DNA of 64,000 nt from an uncultured Veillonellaceae bacterium (GCA_902801565.1 CADCIX010000002.1:110476-174475); one strand, 5' to 3'. Numbered from the stretch's first letter, positions 16,538 through 28,788 are shown. Notes: a model not told the origin generated them from the letters alone. A program made the numbers and translations.

Positions 16538-17395
16538 ATGATTAAAATAGGAAAAATCAGTGCACATGTCAACAATATAGCCCTTCATCATATGGTGTTT
16601 GCCGTTCCCTTTGCCTATATGAGCGCATTTTTGGCGGCTGGGGGTGTGCCTTCCCTTTGGGAGTTCCTCTGGATCACGGTGGCTATTGCCGGTGCCAGGA
16701 GCGCGGCACTGGCCTTGGACAATCTGGCGGATCTCAAATATGATGTGGATCAGGAGCGTTTTGCCGGTCGTGCCATGGTGCGAGGGGATTTGTCGCCACG
16801 GGCAGCAAAGATATCTATCGCTATCTATCTCGTGATTTTCCTCGTGGCAGTCCTGCAGCTCAACCCCATCTGCATCAAGCTCCTGCCCATTGCGATGGTT
16901 CCTTTCCTCATCTATCCCTATACGAAGCGGTTCACCTGTCTTTGCCACTTCGTCCTTGGGGTGGCCATTGCCATGGCTCCCGCAGGGGCATGGGTGGCGA
17001 TCCGGGGGACGATTGACCAGCCCGTCATCGTCCTTTGCGTGGCGGTGGCTCTTTGGATCGGGATGTTCGATGCGGTCTACGGGGCGCAGGATGAGGCCTT
17101 TGACAAGAGTCATGGCCTTCATTCCCTGGCAACGGCCTTCACGGCGAAGGGAGCGCTTATGATCGCAAGGGTGTTGCATGCCGTGAGCATTGCCTGTTTT
17201 GTGATTCTCGGCATCATGCTTCAGATGCATGCGGTCTATTTTGTTGGCGTGGGGATTGCGGCAGGGACGCTGGTATACCAGCACAGCATTGTCAAACCGG
17301 ATGATTTCCATCGCGTGACACAGGTCTACTTCATGAGGAACGGGATCGTGTCTTTGGCGATGTTTGCCTGTACCTGGCTTGGACTGTATCTCTGA
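16538..17395 (+). CDS. UbiA-family prenyltransferase (menaquinone pathway)
   Basis: A 285-residue membrane prenyltransferase that joins a polyprenyl chain to an aromatic acid. Both aspartate-rich Mg-diphosphate motifs are visible: DNLADLKYDVD (about residues 65-75) and DAVYGAQDEAFD (about 182-193). Around them are about eight membrane segments. With UbiD it would perform the late steps of menaquinone synthesis, probably the MqnP-type step if the organism uses the futalosine route; no mqn genes are here to confirm this. The ATG at 16538 has only a weak GGGG upstream. Confidence 0.87.
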   Translation: MIKIGKISAHVNNIALHHMVFAVPFAYMSAFLAAGGVPSLWEFLWITVAIAGARSAALALDNLADLKYDVDQERFAGRAMVRGDLSPRAAKISIAIYLVIFLVAVLQLNPICIKLLPIAMVPFLIYPYTKRFTCLCHFVLGVAIAMAPAGAWVAIRGTIDQPVIVLCVAVALWIGMFDAVYGAQDEAFDKSHGLHSLATAFTAKGALMIARVLHAVSIACFVILGIMLQMHAVYFVGVGIAAGTLVYQHSIVKPDDFHRVTQVYFMRNGIVSLAMFACTWLGLYL

Positions 17396-17421
17396 TGGGC
17401 TTCTTTGAAGGAGGGATTTTT

Positions 17422-17988
17422 ATGGGCAATCCTGCTTATGCGGAGGACTATGACGTGGAGATCATCAATGGGAGAGAGGTCATGATGTCCCCAAGGCCTG
17501 CCATCAGCCATATTCGGGTGGCCAATAACATCAATAATATTTTTTATAATTTTTTGAAGGGAAAGAAATGCGAGGCATTTCCCGATGGAACGGAACTTCA
17601 CCTGGACGAGGAAAATGTCTTTATCCCCGATGCCATGATCGTTTGTAATCCCGATATCGTTCAAAAGCAGGGAATTTTTGGTGTCCCGGATCTGGTGGTG
17701 GAAGTGCTTTCGCCGAGCACGGCAAAGAACGACATCGGAGAGAAAAAAGAGGTCTATGAGAAGCATGGGGTAAAGGAATACTGGATCGTAAGCCCCATTG
17801 CCCGTTCCATAGAGGTCTATCTCCTGCGGGACGGAAAATTCCATCTGGACGAGGTCTATCATGACTATACGGATGAGGATTGGGCGGACATGAAGGAGGA
17901 GGACAGGGAGAAGGTTCCCCTTTTCCTGAAGGTGTCCCTCTATGAGGATTTTGTCATTTCGGTAAAGGATGTTTTTGAGAGGGTATAG
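17422..17988 (+). CDS. Uma2-family (DUF820) putative restriction-fold protein
   Basis: A 188-residue protein with the Uma2/DUF820 nuclease-fold pattern. It has an N-terminal ISHIRVANNI helix, then FPDGTELHLDEENVFIPDAMIV (an Asp metal ligand in IPDAMI), LVVEVLSPST and the K-Y-W-I-V strand. The family has a PD-(D/E)XK fold, but its biological role is unknown. AAGGAGGG lies 6 bases before ATG 17422; an earlier ATG at 17395 overlaps the prenyltransferase stop and lacks a good site. It lies in line with the menaquinone and folate genes without obvious functional linkage. Confidence 0.8.
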   Translation: MGNPAYAEDYDVEIINGREVMMSPRPAISHIRVANNINNIFYNFLKGKKCEAFPDGTELHLDEENVFIPDAMIVCNPDIVQKQGIFGVPDLVVEVLSPSTAKNDIGEKKEVYEKHGVKEYWIVSPIARSIEVYLLRDGKFHLDEVYHDYTDEDWADMKEEDREKVPLFLKVSLYEDFVISVKDVFERV

Positions 17989-18000
17989 AAAGGAATTTTT

Positions 18001-18870
18001 ATGGCAGCGAGAATTTTGGAGGGCAGGGTGTTTGCCCAGAAGTTCAAGGAGGACGCGGGGAAGAAGGCCGCGGAACTGAAGGAGAAGTACGGCATAGCGC
18101 CGGGGCTTGCCGTCATCATCGTGGGAGAGAATCCCGCATCCCAGGTCTATGTGCGGAACAAGCACAAATCCTGCGAGGAGCTCGGCATCTATTCGGAGGT
18201 CATCTCCATGCCGGAGGACACGACAAAGGAGGCGCTGCTTGAGAAGATCGACGCATTGAATGGGGATTCGAAGATTCATGGGATACTCGTCCAGCTTCCC
18301 TTGCCGAAGCAGATTGCGGCGGATGAGCCGGAGATACTCAACCGCATCGACCCGGCCAAGGATGTGGACGGTTTCCATCCCGTGAACGTGGGCCGACTCG
18401 TGACGGGAGAGGATGCGCTTGTTCCCTGTACGCCTGCCGGCTGTATCCGCATGCTGGAACTTGCGGACATTCCCATGGACGGCAAGCGCGCCGTAGTCAT
18501 AGGGCGCAGCAATATCGTGGGCAAGCCCATGTTCCACCTGCTCTTGTCAAAAAATGCCACGGTGACAGTATGCCATTCCCATACGGCGAATCTGGCGGAA
18601 ATCACCCGTGAGGCGGATATCCTCGTGGCAGCCATCGGCAAGCCGAATTTCGTCACGGCGGACATGGTGAAGCCGGGGGCGGCGGTTATCGATGTGGGCA
18701 TCAACCGCATTGCGCCGAAGAAGCTTGTGGGGGATGTGGATTTCGAGCAGGTGAAGGAAGTGGCAGGAGCCATCACCCCTGTTCCCGGTGGCGTAGGCCT
18801 TCTCACCGTTGCCATGCTCATGCAGAACGTGGTGAAGGCGATGGAGATGCAGATGAAGATGAAGCATTGA
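18001..18870 (+). CDS. folD: Bifunctional methylene-THF dehydrogenase/cyclohydrolase
   Basis: Interconverts 5,10-methylene-, 5,10-methenyl- and 10-formyl-tetrahydrofolate using NADP. The 289-residue length is standard. Signatures are YVRNKHKSCEELGI with the catalytic Lys (about residue 56), GILVQLPLP (about 96), the NADP-binding GRSNIVGKP (about 166) and PGGVGLLT near the C-terminus. AAAGGA precedes the ATG. fhs lies 40 bases downstream and metF one unit further, so the full formate-to-methyl folate branch is encoded here. Confidence 0.97.
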   Translation: MAARILEGRVFAQKFKEDAGKKAAELKEKYGIAPGLAVIIVGENPASQVYVRNKHKSCEELGIYSEVISMPEDTTKEALLEKIDALNGDSKIHGILVQLPLPKQIAADEPEILNRIDPAKDVDGFHPVNVGRLVTGEDALVPCTPAGCIRMLELADIPMDGKRAVVIGRSNIVGKPMFHLLLSKNATVTVCHSHTANLAEITREADILVAAIGKPNFVTADMVKPGAAVIDVGINRIAPKKLVGDVDFEQVKEVAGAITPVPGGVGLLTVAMLMQNVVKAMEMQMKMKH

Positions 18871-18910
18871 TGGAAGACTCTTATGTTTTGATATGTGAGG
18901 TGCATGACAG

Positions 18911-20578
18911 ATGAAGACCGATGTGGAAATTGCCCAGGATGCCCAGATGCAGCATATTCGCGAGATTGCCGCGAAGCTGGATATCTCTGAGGACGAACTG
19001 GAACTTTATGGAAAGTACAAGGCAAAGATCACCCTGGATGCATGGGAGAGGGTGAAAGACCGTCCCAATGCGAAACTGGTGCTGGTGACAGCCATCAACC
19101 CGACACCGGCAGGGGAGGGCAAGACGACCACGAGCGTCGGCCTTGCGGATGCCTTCCACAAGCAGGGGAAGAAGGTGGCGGTTGCCCTTCGGGAGCCCTC
19201 CCTGGGGCCCTGCTTTGGACTGAAGGGCGGCGCTGCGGGCGGCGGCTATGCCCAGGTGGTTCCCATGGAGGACATCAACCTGCACTTCACAGGGGATTTC
19301 CATGCCATCACGACGGCCCATAATCTTCTGGCAGCGGTCATCGACAACCATATCCAGCAGGGGAATGCCCTGGATATCGATGTGCGCCGCGTGGTCTGGA
19401 AGCGCGTACTGGATCTCAATGACCGTGCCCTCCGGCATGTGGTCATCGGCCTTGGGGGGACGGCCCACGGCGTTCCCCGTGAGACAGGCTTTGATATCAC
19501 CGTGGCCTCGGAGATGATGGCGATTCTCTGCCTTGCCAGCGACCTGGAGGACATGAAGCGGCGGCTCGGCGAGATTGTCGTCGCCTATACCCGTGGCGGG
19601 CGTGCTGTGCGGGCGAAGGAGCTGGGTGTCACGGGCGCCCTGACGCTTCTCTTCAAGGATGCCATCAAGCCCAATCTGGTGCAGACACTGGAGGGAACGC
19701 CTGCCTTTATCCACGGCGGTCCTTTCGCGAATATCGCCCATGGCTGCAACAGTGTCATGGCAACGAAGTTTGCCTTGAAGTTTGCGGATTATGTGGTGAC
19801 GGAGGCAGGCTTCGGCGCGGATCTGGGTGCGGAGAAGTTCCTGGACATCAAGTGCCGTTTTGCGGGCATCCATCCCGATGCCGTGGTCATCGTGGCGACG
19901 GTGCGGGCCCTCAAGATGCACGGCGGCATGGCCAAAGCAGACCTGGCGAAGGTGGACATGGCGGCTTTGGAAAAGGGGCTCGCAAATCTCACGAAGCACA
20001 TCGAGAATGTCCAGAAATTCGGCCTGCCTGCAGTTGTGGCAATCAATGCTTTCCCGACGGATACGAAGGAAGAGCTGGATTTCGTCGAGGCGAAATGCCG
20101 CGAGATGGGAGCGGAAGCTGCTCTTTCCGAGGTATGGGCAAAGGGCGGCGAGGGCGGCCTGAAATTGGCGGAGAAGGTGGAAGAGGCATTCAGCAAGCCC
20201 TCGGATTTCCGCTTCATCTATGATGAGAAGGATACCGTGGAGAACAAGATTGCGGCGGTGGCAAGGGAAATCTACGGCGCAGAGGGTGTGGATTTCACGG
20301 CGGCAGCCCAAAAGCAGCTCAAGGAAATCGAGGAGCTTGGCTTTGACAAGATGCCCGTCTGCATGGCGAAGACACAGTATTCCCTCTCCGACGATGCCTC
20401 GAAGCTGGGCCGTCCCACAGGATTCCGCATCACGGTGAAGGAACTCCGGGTGTCCGCAGGCGCAGGGTTCCTCGTGGCCCTTACAGGCAGCATCCTCACC
20501 ATGCCCGGCCTGCCGAAGAAACCGGCGGCAGAGAACATGGACATCGACAAGGACGGCAGGATCACGGGGCTGTTCTAA
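18911..20578 (+). CDS. fhs: Formate--tetrahydrofolate ligase
   Basis: Uses ATP to load formate on tetrahydrofolate, giving 10-formyl-THF for purines and one-carbon metabolism. The 555-residue length is typical. The P-loop-like [16 protein letters not shown] lies near residue 65 and the [20 protein letters not shown] block near 95. It follows folD and ends before a strong terminator. The link to formate matches the possible formate-type carrier under a ZTP riboswitch at 46 kb. Confidence 0.97.
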   Translation: MKTDVEIAQDAQMQHIREIAAKLDISEDELELYGKYKAKITLDAWERVKDRPNAKLVLVTAINPTPAGEGKTTTSVGLADAFHKQGKKVAVALREPSLGPCFGLKGGAAGGGYAQVVPMEDINLHFTGDFHAITTAHNLLAAVIDNHIQQGNALDIDVRRVVWKRVLDLNDRALRHVVIGLGGTAHGVPRETGFDITVASEMMAILCLASDLEDMKRRLGEIVVAYTRGGRAVRAKELGVTGALTLLFKDAIKPNLVQTLEGTPAFIHGGPFANIAHGCNSVMATKFALKFADYVVTEAGFGADLGAEKFLDIKCRFAGIHPDAVVIVATVRALKMHGGMAKADLAKVDMAALEKGLANLTKHIENVQKFGLPAVVAINAFPTDTKEELDFVEAKCREMGAEAALSEVWAKGGEGGLKLAEKVEEAFSKPSDFRFIYDEKDTVENKIAAVAREIYGAEGVDFTAAAQKQLKEIEELGFDKMPVCMAKTQYSLSDDASKLGRPTGFRITVKELRVSAGAGFLVALTGSILTMPGLPKKPAAENMDIDKDGRITGLF

Positions 20579-20610
20579 AGCAATCCATGTAAATGTGAGG
20601 TTCTCATTGC

Positions 20611-20664
20611 AATATACTCGTAAGTAGTATACTCTAAAGTATATTACTTGCGAGTATATTTTTC
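20611..20664 (+). terminator. Long-stem intrinsic terminator after fhs
   Basis: A 23-bp stem (20611-20633 with 20638-20660, two G-T wobbles) with a 4-base loop, followed by TTT. It ends the operon containing ubiD through fhs. Confidence 0.85.
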
Positions 20665-20742
20665 GTGAGGCCTGTCATCCTTTCCGTACCTTGAGAAAAT
20701 GATAAAAAACAATAAAAAATAAGGAATTCATGGCAAAGGGAA

Positions 20743-20770
20743 TTGATAATAAGGATATAGATGGTATAAT
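20743..20770 (+). promoter_or_regulatory. Promoter of metF
   Basis: TTGATA (20743-20748), 16 bases, then perfect TATAAT (20765-20770). Transcription would begin near 20777, about 35 bases before the metF start. Confidence 0.7.
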
Positions 20771-20812
20771 AAGATGGAATGGATGTACAAGCCATGTGCA
20801 AGGAGGGAATGT

Positions 20813-21562
20813 ATGAAACGCGTTTCGGTGGAATTGATCCCGAGGGAAGAAGGGGCTTTGCGGAGTGAGCTGGAGTTTTTGCAGCAGTACAAGGACAAGG
20901 TCGATATCATCAACATTCCGGATCTTCTGCGGTTTGATATGCGCAGCTGGATGGGAGCGGCCGTTGCCCAGGAGTATTTCCCGGCATCCATGCCTCATAT
21001 CCGCGCCATGGATGTGGATCTGGAGAAGCCCCTTGCAATGCAGGGGTTCCTGAGGGAAAAAAACATCCGCGAGGTGCTTGTCATTGAGGGAGACCCGCCC
21101 CAGGACATGTCACATAAAACCTACCCCACGGTGAGCACCGATGTCATTCGCAAGTTCCGCGCAGAGATGCCGGAGGTCAAGGTCTATGCGGGCATCGACC
21201 AGTACCGCGGCTCCATGCGCCATGAGCTGGTGAGGGTGCAGCGAAAGAAGCTGGCGGGAGCGGCAGGCTTTTTCACCCAGCCCTTCTTCGATCTGCGTTA
21301 TCTGGAGATTTACCATGAGATGCTGCAGGACATGGATGTCTATTGGGGCGTTTCCCCGGTCTTGACACTGCCTTCCCAAAGTTATTGGGAGCGCAAGAAC
21401 AATGTGGTGTTCCCGAGGGATTTTGAGCCGACCCTTGCCTGGAGCGTTGATTTTTCCAGACGTGTCATGGAATTTGTCGACAAGAAGGACAGCAGCCTTT
21501 ATCTCATGCCGATCAAAACAAATCTGGAAGAATACATCAAAGGTGTATTCGCCGATTTGTAA
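20813..21562 (+). CDS. metF: Methylenetetrahydrofolate reductase
   Basis: A 249-residue TIM-barrel flavoprotein that reduces 5,10-methylene-THF to 5-methyl-THF for methionine synthesis or a methyl branch. The N-terminal SVELIPREEG segment contains the conserved Glu, followed by LVIEGDPP and AGAAGFFTQPFFDLRYLE typical of MetF. It is shorter than E. coli MetF, like clostridial forms; no metV-type partner is adjacent. ATG 20813 has AGGAGGG 5 bases upstream, and the longer frame from 20774 overlaps the transcription start. A 159-bp hairpin element begins at the first base after its stop. Confidence 0.88.
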   Translation: MKRVSVELIPREEGALRSELEFLQQYKDKVDIINIPDLLRFDMRSWMGAAVAQEYFPASMPHIRAMDVDLEKPLAMQGFLREKNIREVLVIEGDPPQDMSHKTYPTVSTDVIRKFRAEMPEVKVYAGIDQYRGSMRHELVRVQRKKLAGAAGFFTQPFFDLRYLEIYHEMLQDMDVYWGVSPVLTLPSQSYWERKNNVVFPRDFEPTLAWSVDFSRRVMEFVDKKDSSLYLMPIKTNLEEYIKGVFADL

Positions 21563-21721
21563 GGAACTGTGAAGAAATAAATTTTAATAGATTGCGTAGG
21601 ATAAATTTTGTCTGGCAAGGAAGCGGAAACGCAGTCGTAGCAGAGCTACGTCAAGTTTTCGCTAACGCAGACAGACGGAATTTAGACAAGCAAGAATTAA
21701 AATTTATTGATGAACAGTTCC
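21563..21721 (+). repeat. 159-bp hairpin element, copy A
   Basis: GGAACTGT (21563-21570) pairs with ACAGTTCC (21714-21721). Further inside, AATAAATTTTAAT pairs with ATTAAAATTTATT and AAATTTTGTCTG with CAGACGGAATTT, so most of the element folds on itself. At the centre is GTAGCAGAGCTAC (21637-21649) within a conserved block also found in copy B at 50546-50704, which has the same 159-bp length. It immediately follows the metF stop codon. See the finding for the comparison. Confidence 0.8.
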
Positions 21722-21763
21722 TAAAGATAAACTTTTGTGTGTTGCAGAATAGGAGAGTGAGCC

Positions 21764-24009
<2,246 letters not shown>

Positions 24010-24022
24010 AATTTTATTTGGC

Positions 24023-24049
24023 AGGAATCCTTGGAAGATGTGTCGAAGT
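24023..24049 (+). promoter_or_regulatory. SigmaH-like promoter before the small hypothetical gene
   Basis: AGGAATC (24023-24029) and GTCGAAGT (24042-24049) match the sigmaH pattern AGGAwwT and a GAAT-type -10 box as known from Bacillus. A similar pair lies before the chemotaxis gene at 51.4 kb. The alternative is a weak sigmaA-type site TTGGAA/TAGTAT at 24031-24058. Confidence 0.35.
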
Positions 24050-24099
24050 ATATAGTATCATGAATATCGGTGCAGTTTTTTAGAAAGGATCTGAAGCCA

Positions 24100-24465
24100 A
24101 TGTTTTTTAGAATCAGGACCAACGCGTATACCTTCGAGAAGGATCTGCCTGTCGAGACCTTCGATGCCTACAAGGTCACAAAGCATGTGTACCTCCGGGA
24201 CGGGGAGCTGAAGGAGAAGGAGTACCCCAAGAGCATCTTCGTTTCCATCAGTGTTGACAAGGCAACCTGCTCTGAGCTGGACAAGATCTTTTCCAACAAG
24301 TCCACAGCGGATGGGGAAGGGAAATCCTACAAGGATGGCGCGAACCATGAGATCAACTGCATAAAGATTGGCACGAGAAAGTTCTATTTTGCCCGTTCCA
24401 GCTGCACGATCAACTATCTCAACAACAAGGCACATATTGTTGTCAAGGAAAAAGAGGATATCTGA
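24100..24465 (+). CDS. Conserved-looking hypothetical protein
   Basis: A 121-residue soluble protein I do not recognise. It has no signal peptide or membrane segment; charged surface-like stretches alternate with beta-type segments (SIFVSISVDKATC, KIGTRKFYFARSS, AHIVVKEKED). It is a monocistronic unit: a possible sigmaH-like promoter precedes it and a good terminator follows 13 bases after the stop. The ATG at 24100 has AAGGA about 10 bases upstream. Confidence 0.7.
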   Translation: MFFRIRTNAYTFEKDLPVETFDAYKVTKHVYLRDGELKEKEYPKSIFVSISVDKATCSELDKIFSNKSTADGEGKSYKDGANHEINCIKIGTRKFYFARSSCTINYLNNKAHIVVKEKEDI

Positions 24466-24477
24466 ATTTGTCCTGCA

Positions 24478-24501
24478 AGCCGCCGAAAGGCGGCTCTTTT
24501 C
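24478..24501 (+). terminator. Intrinsic terminator
   Basis: AGCCGCC-GAAA-GGCGGCT with a stable GNRA loop, followed by CTTTTCTT. Confidence 0.85.
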
Positions 24502-24616
24502 TTGTGTTGCGAGGGTTTAGATAAGGAATATGGATAAAATAAGAATAAATAAGTAGGAAATTTGTTTTTTTGGTAGTATAATAAATGCGTTGATTTTTTT
24601 GGAGAGGAAATTTGCG

Positions 24617-25417
24617 ATGAAAGACCTGTTGAAGGAAATGCATACATGGATGGCGAATTACATGAAGTCTTTCTATACGGAGGACGAGGAAGTGCAGAAT
24701 GGGATTCGCCTGAAGGAACTGCATACGGGGTATGTCACCGCCCATTCACGGGAGCTTGCGGCTCATTTGGGGCTTGACGAGCATCATCGGCAGCTGGCGG
24801 AGATCGTGGGGCTGTTCCACGATGTGGGCAGGTTCCGCCAATACACCCTCTACAAGACCTTCAATGATTCCCGATCGGAGGACCATGCGGATCTTGGTCT
24901 CAAGGTATTGGATGAACTGCCCTTCATGAGGAAGCTGTCGGCCGGGGACGAGGCGGTGGTGCGATTTGCCATCGGGAACCACAACAAGAAGGAGATCGCG
25001 CCGACGGAAGACAAATGGCAGCTCCTGATGGCGAAGATCATCCGGGATGCCGACAAGCTGGACATCTACCGTGTCCTGCGTCCCTATTTGACGGGAAAGG
25101 GCGCTGAGGGGGCTCCCAATTTCATCAAGGTGGATGCGGCCCAGGAAATCAGTCCGGATTTCATGGAAATCTTTGTGGCGGGCGGACAGGCAGACTATCA
25201 TCAGATCAGGACCCATGGGGATCGCAAGCTGGTGCGTCTGCTTTGGGTATATGACATCAATTTCAGCTGGACGCTGCAGCGCGTTGTGGAGGCGGGCTAT
25301 GTGGATGACATCATCGCTTCCCTGGAGCCGAGGAATGACCGTCTGGAAATGGGAATCCGGCGCCTGCGGGACTACATCGGGAAAAAATGTGCAGAGAAGG
25401 ACAGCATTGCTGTTTGA
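24617..25417 (+). CDS. HD-domain metal-dependent phosphohydrolase
   Basis: A 266-residue HD-superfamily protein. The metal ligands are visible as His in TAHSREL, His-Asp in LFHDVGRFRQ and a later Asp in IRDADKLDIYRV (about residue 148). The family hydrolyses phosphate esters of nucleotides or related molecules; the substrate cannot be told. ATG 24617 has GGAGAGG 9 bases upstream. A perfect TATAAT at 24577-24582 is a likely -10 box, although no good -35 accompanies it. glnS starts 19 bases after the stop. Confidence 0.82.
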   Translation: MKDLLKEMHTWMANYMKSFYTEDEEVQNGIRLKELHTGYVTAHSRELAAHLGLDEHHRQLAEIVGLFHDVGRFRQYTLYKTFNDSRSEDHADLGLKVLDELPFMRKLSAGDEAVVRFAIGNHNKKEIAPTEDKWQLLMAKIIRDADKLDIYRVLRPYLTGKGAEGAPNFIKVDAAQEISPDFMEIFVAGGQADYHQIRTHGDRKLVRLLWVYDINFSWTLQRVVEAGYVDDIIASLEPRNDRLEMGIRRLRDYIGKKCAEKDSIAV

Positions 25418-25436
25418 GAAAGGATAAGAGAACGAT

Positions 25437-27113
25437 ATGGCAGAAATGAATCTGGCACCAAATTTCGTGCAGAATGCAATAGAAGAAGATTTGAAGAACG
25501 GAAAATATACCGAGGGAATTCACACGCGCTTCCCGCCGGAGCCCAATGGCTACCTGCATGTGGGGCATGCGAAGTCCATCTGTCTGAACTTCGGTCTGGC
25601 GGAGAGGAACCACGGGCTCTGCAACCTGCGTTTCGACGATACGAATCCCACGAAGGAGGACACGGAGTATGTGGACTCCATCCAGGAGGACATCAAATGG
25701 CTGGGGTTCAGCTGGGGCGATCGGAAGTTCTATGCCTCGGATTATTTTGACAAGCTCTATCATTATGCGGAAGAACTCATCTGCAAGGGGCTTGCCTATG
25801 TGGATGACCTTTCGGCAGAGGAGATCAAGGAATACCGCGGGACACTGACGGAGCCGGGGAAGGAAAGCCCTTACCGGAACCGGAGCGTGCAGGAGAATCT
25901 CGACCTGTTCCGCCGCATGAAGGCGGGAGAATTCCCCGATGGGGCAAAGGTTCTCAGGGCAAAGATCGACATGGCTTCCCCGAACATTGTCATGAGGGAC
26001 ACGGTCATCTACCGCATTGCCCATGCGGAACATCATCGCACGGGGAACGAATGGTGCATCTATCCCATGTACGATTTCGCCCATCCCCTTTCTGATGCCA
26101 TAGAAGGAATCACCCATTCGGTTTGCACGCTGGAATTTGAGGACCACCGGCCCTTCTATGACTGGCTTCTGGAATCTTTGGGCTTCGATGTGAACACAAG
26201 GCCCCGACAGATTGAGTTTGCCCGCCTGAACCTCACGAACACCGTCACCAGCAAGCGCAAGCTGCGGCAGCTGGTGGAGGAGGGGCATGTCCGGGGCTGG
26301 GATGATCCCCGCATGCCGACGATTTCCGGGCTTCGCCGTCGCGGCTACACACCGGCATCCTTGCGGAAGTTCTGCGAGGAAATCGGCGTTGCCAAGGGCA
26401 ACAGCCTTGTGGATGTCGCCATGCTGGAGCATTGCGTGAGGGACGACCTCAATGAGAACGCGAGCCGCGTCATGGCAGTGCTGCATCCCTTGAAGGTGGT
26501 GCTGGTGAACTACCCGGAGGACAAGAGCGAATATCTCCTGGCGGACAACAATCCCATGCACGGCGGCAGCCGTTTTGTTCCGTTCTCCAGGGAGATATTC
26601 ATTGAGCAAGAGGATTTCATGGAAGAGGCGCCAAAGAAATTCTTCCGGCTGAAGCCGGGAGGGGAAGTCCGCCTCAAACATGCCTATATCATAAAGTGTG
26701 AGGAGGTCATCAAGGATGAGCAGGGGCAGGTGATAGAACTTCGCTGCAGCTGTGACATGGATTCCAAAAGCGGTGGCCCCACATCGAACCGGAAGATCAA
26801 GGGAACCATCCATTGGGTGGAGGCAAAGACGGCCCTCAAGGCTGAGGTTCGCCTTTACGATTATCTTCTGGAAACCGATGCGGATGGCAACGTGCCGGCG
26901 GATTTCATTGCCTCGCTCAACAAGAAGTCTCTGGAAGTCGTGAAGGACGCGCTTATTGAGCCGAGTGTGAAGCTCACGGCGGCAGGAACCCATTACCAGT
27001 TCCTGCGCATGGGGTACTTCGTGGTGGACCCGGACACGACGCCGGACCATCTTGTGTTCAACCGCGTCGTGGGACTCAGGGATTCATGGGCCAAGGCTGC
27101 CCAGAAAGGCTGA
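25437..27113 (+). CDS. glnS: Glutaminyl-tRNA synthetase
   Basis: A 558-residue class I synthetase that charges tRNA-Gln directly. The HIGH motif is HVGH in [16 protein letters not shown] (about residues 33-48), and the KMSKS counterpart is TSKRKLRQL (about 265-273). The C-terminal beta-barrel anticodon domains are complete. Many Firmicutes use the GatCAB amidation route instead, so glnS is notable; Negativicutes commonly have it. ATG at 25437. Confidence 0.96.
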   Translation: MAEMNLAPNFVQNAIEEDLKNGKYTEGIHTRFPPEPNGYLHVGHAKSICLNFGLAERNHGLCNLRFDDTNPTKEDTEYVDSIQEDIKWLGFSWGDRKFYASDYFDKLYHYAEELICKGLAYVDDLSAEEIKEYRGTLTEPGKESPYRNRSVQENLDLFRRMKAGEFPDGAKVLRAKIDMASPNIVMRDTVIYRIAHAEHHRTGNEWCIYPMYDFAHPLSDAIEGITHSVCTLEFEDHRPFYDWLLESLGFDVNTRPRQIEFARLNLTNTVTSKRKLRQLVEEGHVRGWDDPRMPTISGLRRRGYTPASLRKFCEEIGVAKGNSLVDVAMLEHCVRDDLNENASRVMAVLHPLKVVLVNYPEDKSEYLLADNNPMHGGSRFVPFSREIFIEQEDFMEEAPKKFFRLKPGGEVRLKHAYIIKCEEVIKDEQGQVIELRCSCDMDSKSGGPTSNRKIKGTIHWVEAKTALKAEVRLYDYLLETDADGNVPADFIASLNKKSLEVVKDALIEPSVKLTAAGTHYQFLRMGYFVVDPDTTPDHLVFNRVVGLRDSWAKAAQKG

Positions 27114-27123
27114 GGTGGTACCA

Positions 27124-27456
27124 GTGTCGAAAATGACGAAGAAACAGCCGAAGGCGGGGAAAATTCCCCGGGGGCTCACAGACAAGGACATGTTCCGGGA
27201 TTACGTGGAAGAGGAATCCCTGGAGCAGAAACTTGTTGCGGCGGAGAAGAAGGAAGAGAGGCGACGGAAGGAAAAGGAAGAGAAGGAACCACCGGCAGAT
27301 CTCGTTCGGGCGGGACTCACGCCGGATATCGTGGATCGTTTAGGGAAGGAGCTCCTGCAGCTCAAGATGGAGCTCTTTCGGGAGGATATCAAGAAATATA
27401 CCATACAGATCAAGCGCGAGGGAAAGAAGATTGTCCTGACACCAGTGGAAGGATAG
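27124..27456 (+). CDS. Small highly charged hypothetical protein
   Basis: A 110-residue basic/acidic protein with a long predicted helix rich in Lys, Glu and Arg (AAEKKEERRRKEKEEKE, about residues 42-58), then a C-terminal part ending in a beta-like segment (TIQIKREGKKIVLTP). No domain recognised. GTG 27124 has GAGGTGG about 6 bases upstream and follows glnS by 10 bases; ATG 27133 is the other option. It is probably co-transcribed with glnS. Confidence 0.65.
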   Translation: MSKMTKKQPKAGKIPRGLTDKDMFRDYVEEESLEQKLVAAEKKEERRRKEKEEKEPPADLVRAGLTPDIVDRLGKELLQLKMELFREDIKKYTIQIKREGKKIVLTPVEG

Positions 27457-27504
27457 GGGTCTTCTGGCGCGCTGGATGAAACAAAGAGAAGGAAGGGACT
27501 CGTT

Positions 27505-28788
27505 TTGGATACCAATACGACGATAGCGGTCATTATTTTCGTGGCTGCCTATGCGCTCATTATTTCGGAGAAAGTGCACCGCACGATTGTAGGTATTTTC
27601 GGGGCAATGCTCATGATCCTGTTTGGCATTCTCGATCAGGAGACGGCCATCCATCATATCGACTTCAATACCTTGGGATTGCTCATCGGCATGATGACCA
27701 TCGTAAACATCACCAGTGAGACGGGACTGTTCAATTTCCTCGCCATCTGGGCGGCAAAGAAGGTCAAGGCACAGCCTGTGGCACTTCTCCTGGCGCTCTC
27801 TGCCATCACGGCGGTCTGCTCGGCCCTGCTGGATAACGTCACGACCGTGCTTCTGACTGTGCCGATTACCTTCAGCATCACCTCTCAGCTCAAGGTGGAT
27901 GTCAAGCCGTTCCTGATTTCGCAGATATTGTCATCGAACATCGGCGGCACGGCTACACTGATCGGCGATCCTCCGAACATCATGATCGGCAGCGCCGTCG
28001 GGCTCAGCTTCATGGATTTCATCTACAATGTCACGGCGGTGTCCATCGTGATCTTCATCGTTGTGGAGTTCCTGCTCATCGCGCTTTACGGCAAGAAGCT
28101 CAAAACCCAGCCCGCATTGCAGGAAAAGGTCATGCGCCTGGATGAGAAGAGCCAGATCAAGGATCCTGCACTTCTCAAGAAATGCCTGCTGGCCATCACC
28201 ATCACCATTGCCATGTTTGTCACCCACAGCACCTTCCATCTGGAGACGGCAACCGCTGCCCTTACCGGCGCAGGCTTCCTGCTTCTCATTTCCTTCACTC
28301 GCAATGAGGCCATGATTGCCAAGGCACTTTCGAAGGTGGAATGGCTTGCCATTTTCTTCTTTGCAGGCCTGTTCGTCCTGGTCGGCGCTCTTGTGGAGAC
28401 GGGCGTCATCAAGATGCTGGCTGCTGAGGCCATCAAGATCACCAACGGCAACGAGAGCGCAACAGCAATGCTCATTCTCTGGATGAGTGCCTTTGCCTCT
28501 GCCTTCATCGACAATATTCCCTTCGTGGCAACCTTGATTCCTTTGATTCAGGATATGGGACAGATGGGACTCTCGAATCTGGAGCCCATGTGGTGGGCCC
28601 TGGCCCTTGGCGCATGCCTGGGCGGAAACGGAACCCTCATCGGCGCCAGCGCGAATGTCGTGGTGGCATCCATGGCGGCCCAGCGTGGCAATCCGATTTC
28701 CTTCATTGCTTTCATGAAGGTTGCTCTGCCAGTCATGACGCTGACCATTGCCATCAGCAACGTGTACATCTGGCTGAGGTATTTGTGA
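27505..28788 (+). CDS. ArsB/NhaD-type ion transporter (SLC13-like permease)
   Basis: A 427-residue inner-membrane protein with about eleven hydrophobic segments. It shows the family pattern: paired motifs SALLDNVTTVLLTVP (about residues 111-125) and SSNIGGTATLIGDPPNIMIG (about 147-166), repeated in the second half as SAFIDNIPFVATLIP and CLGGNGTLIGASAN. The family includes arsenite exporters, Na/H antiporters and citrate or other anion carriers; the ion moved here is not determined. The TTG start at 27505 follows AAGGAAGGG, and no ATG is available nearby. A terminator lies 13 bases after the stop. Confidence 0.85.
   Translation: MDTNTTIAVIIFVAAYALIISEKVHRTIVGIFGAMLMILFGILDQETAIHHIDFNTLGLLIGMMTIVNITSETGLFNFLAIWAAKKVKAQPVALLLALSAITAVCSALLDNVTTVLLTVPITFSITSQLKVDVKPFLISQILSSNIGGTATLIGDPPNIMIGSAVGLSFMDFIYNVTAVSIVIFIVVEFLLIALYGKKLKTQPALQEKVMRLDEKSQIKDPALLKKCLLAITITIAMFVTHSTFHLETATAALTGAGFLLLISFTRNEAMIAKALSKVEWLAIFFFAGLFVLVGALVETGVIKMLAAEAIKITNGNESATAMLILWMSAFASAFIDNIPFVATLIPLIQDMGQMGLSNLEPMWWALALGACLGGNGTLIGASANVVVASMAAQRGNPISFIAFMKVALPVMTLTIAISNVYIWLRYL

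Noticed and set aside
25311..27050. 579-codon - strand open frame opposite glnS
   Set aside because: glnS has unmistakable synthetase motifs on the + strand; the opposite translation matches no family and reflects codon bias.
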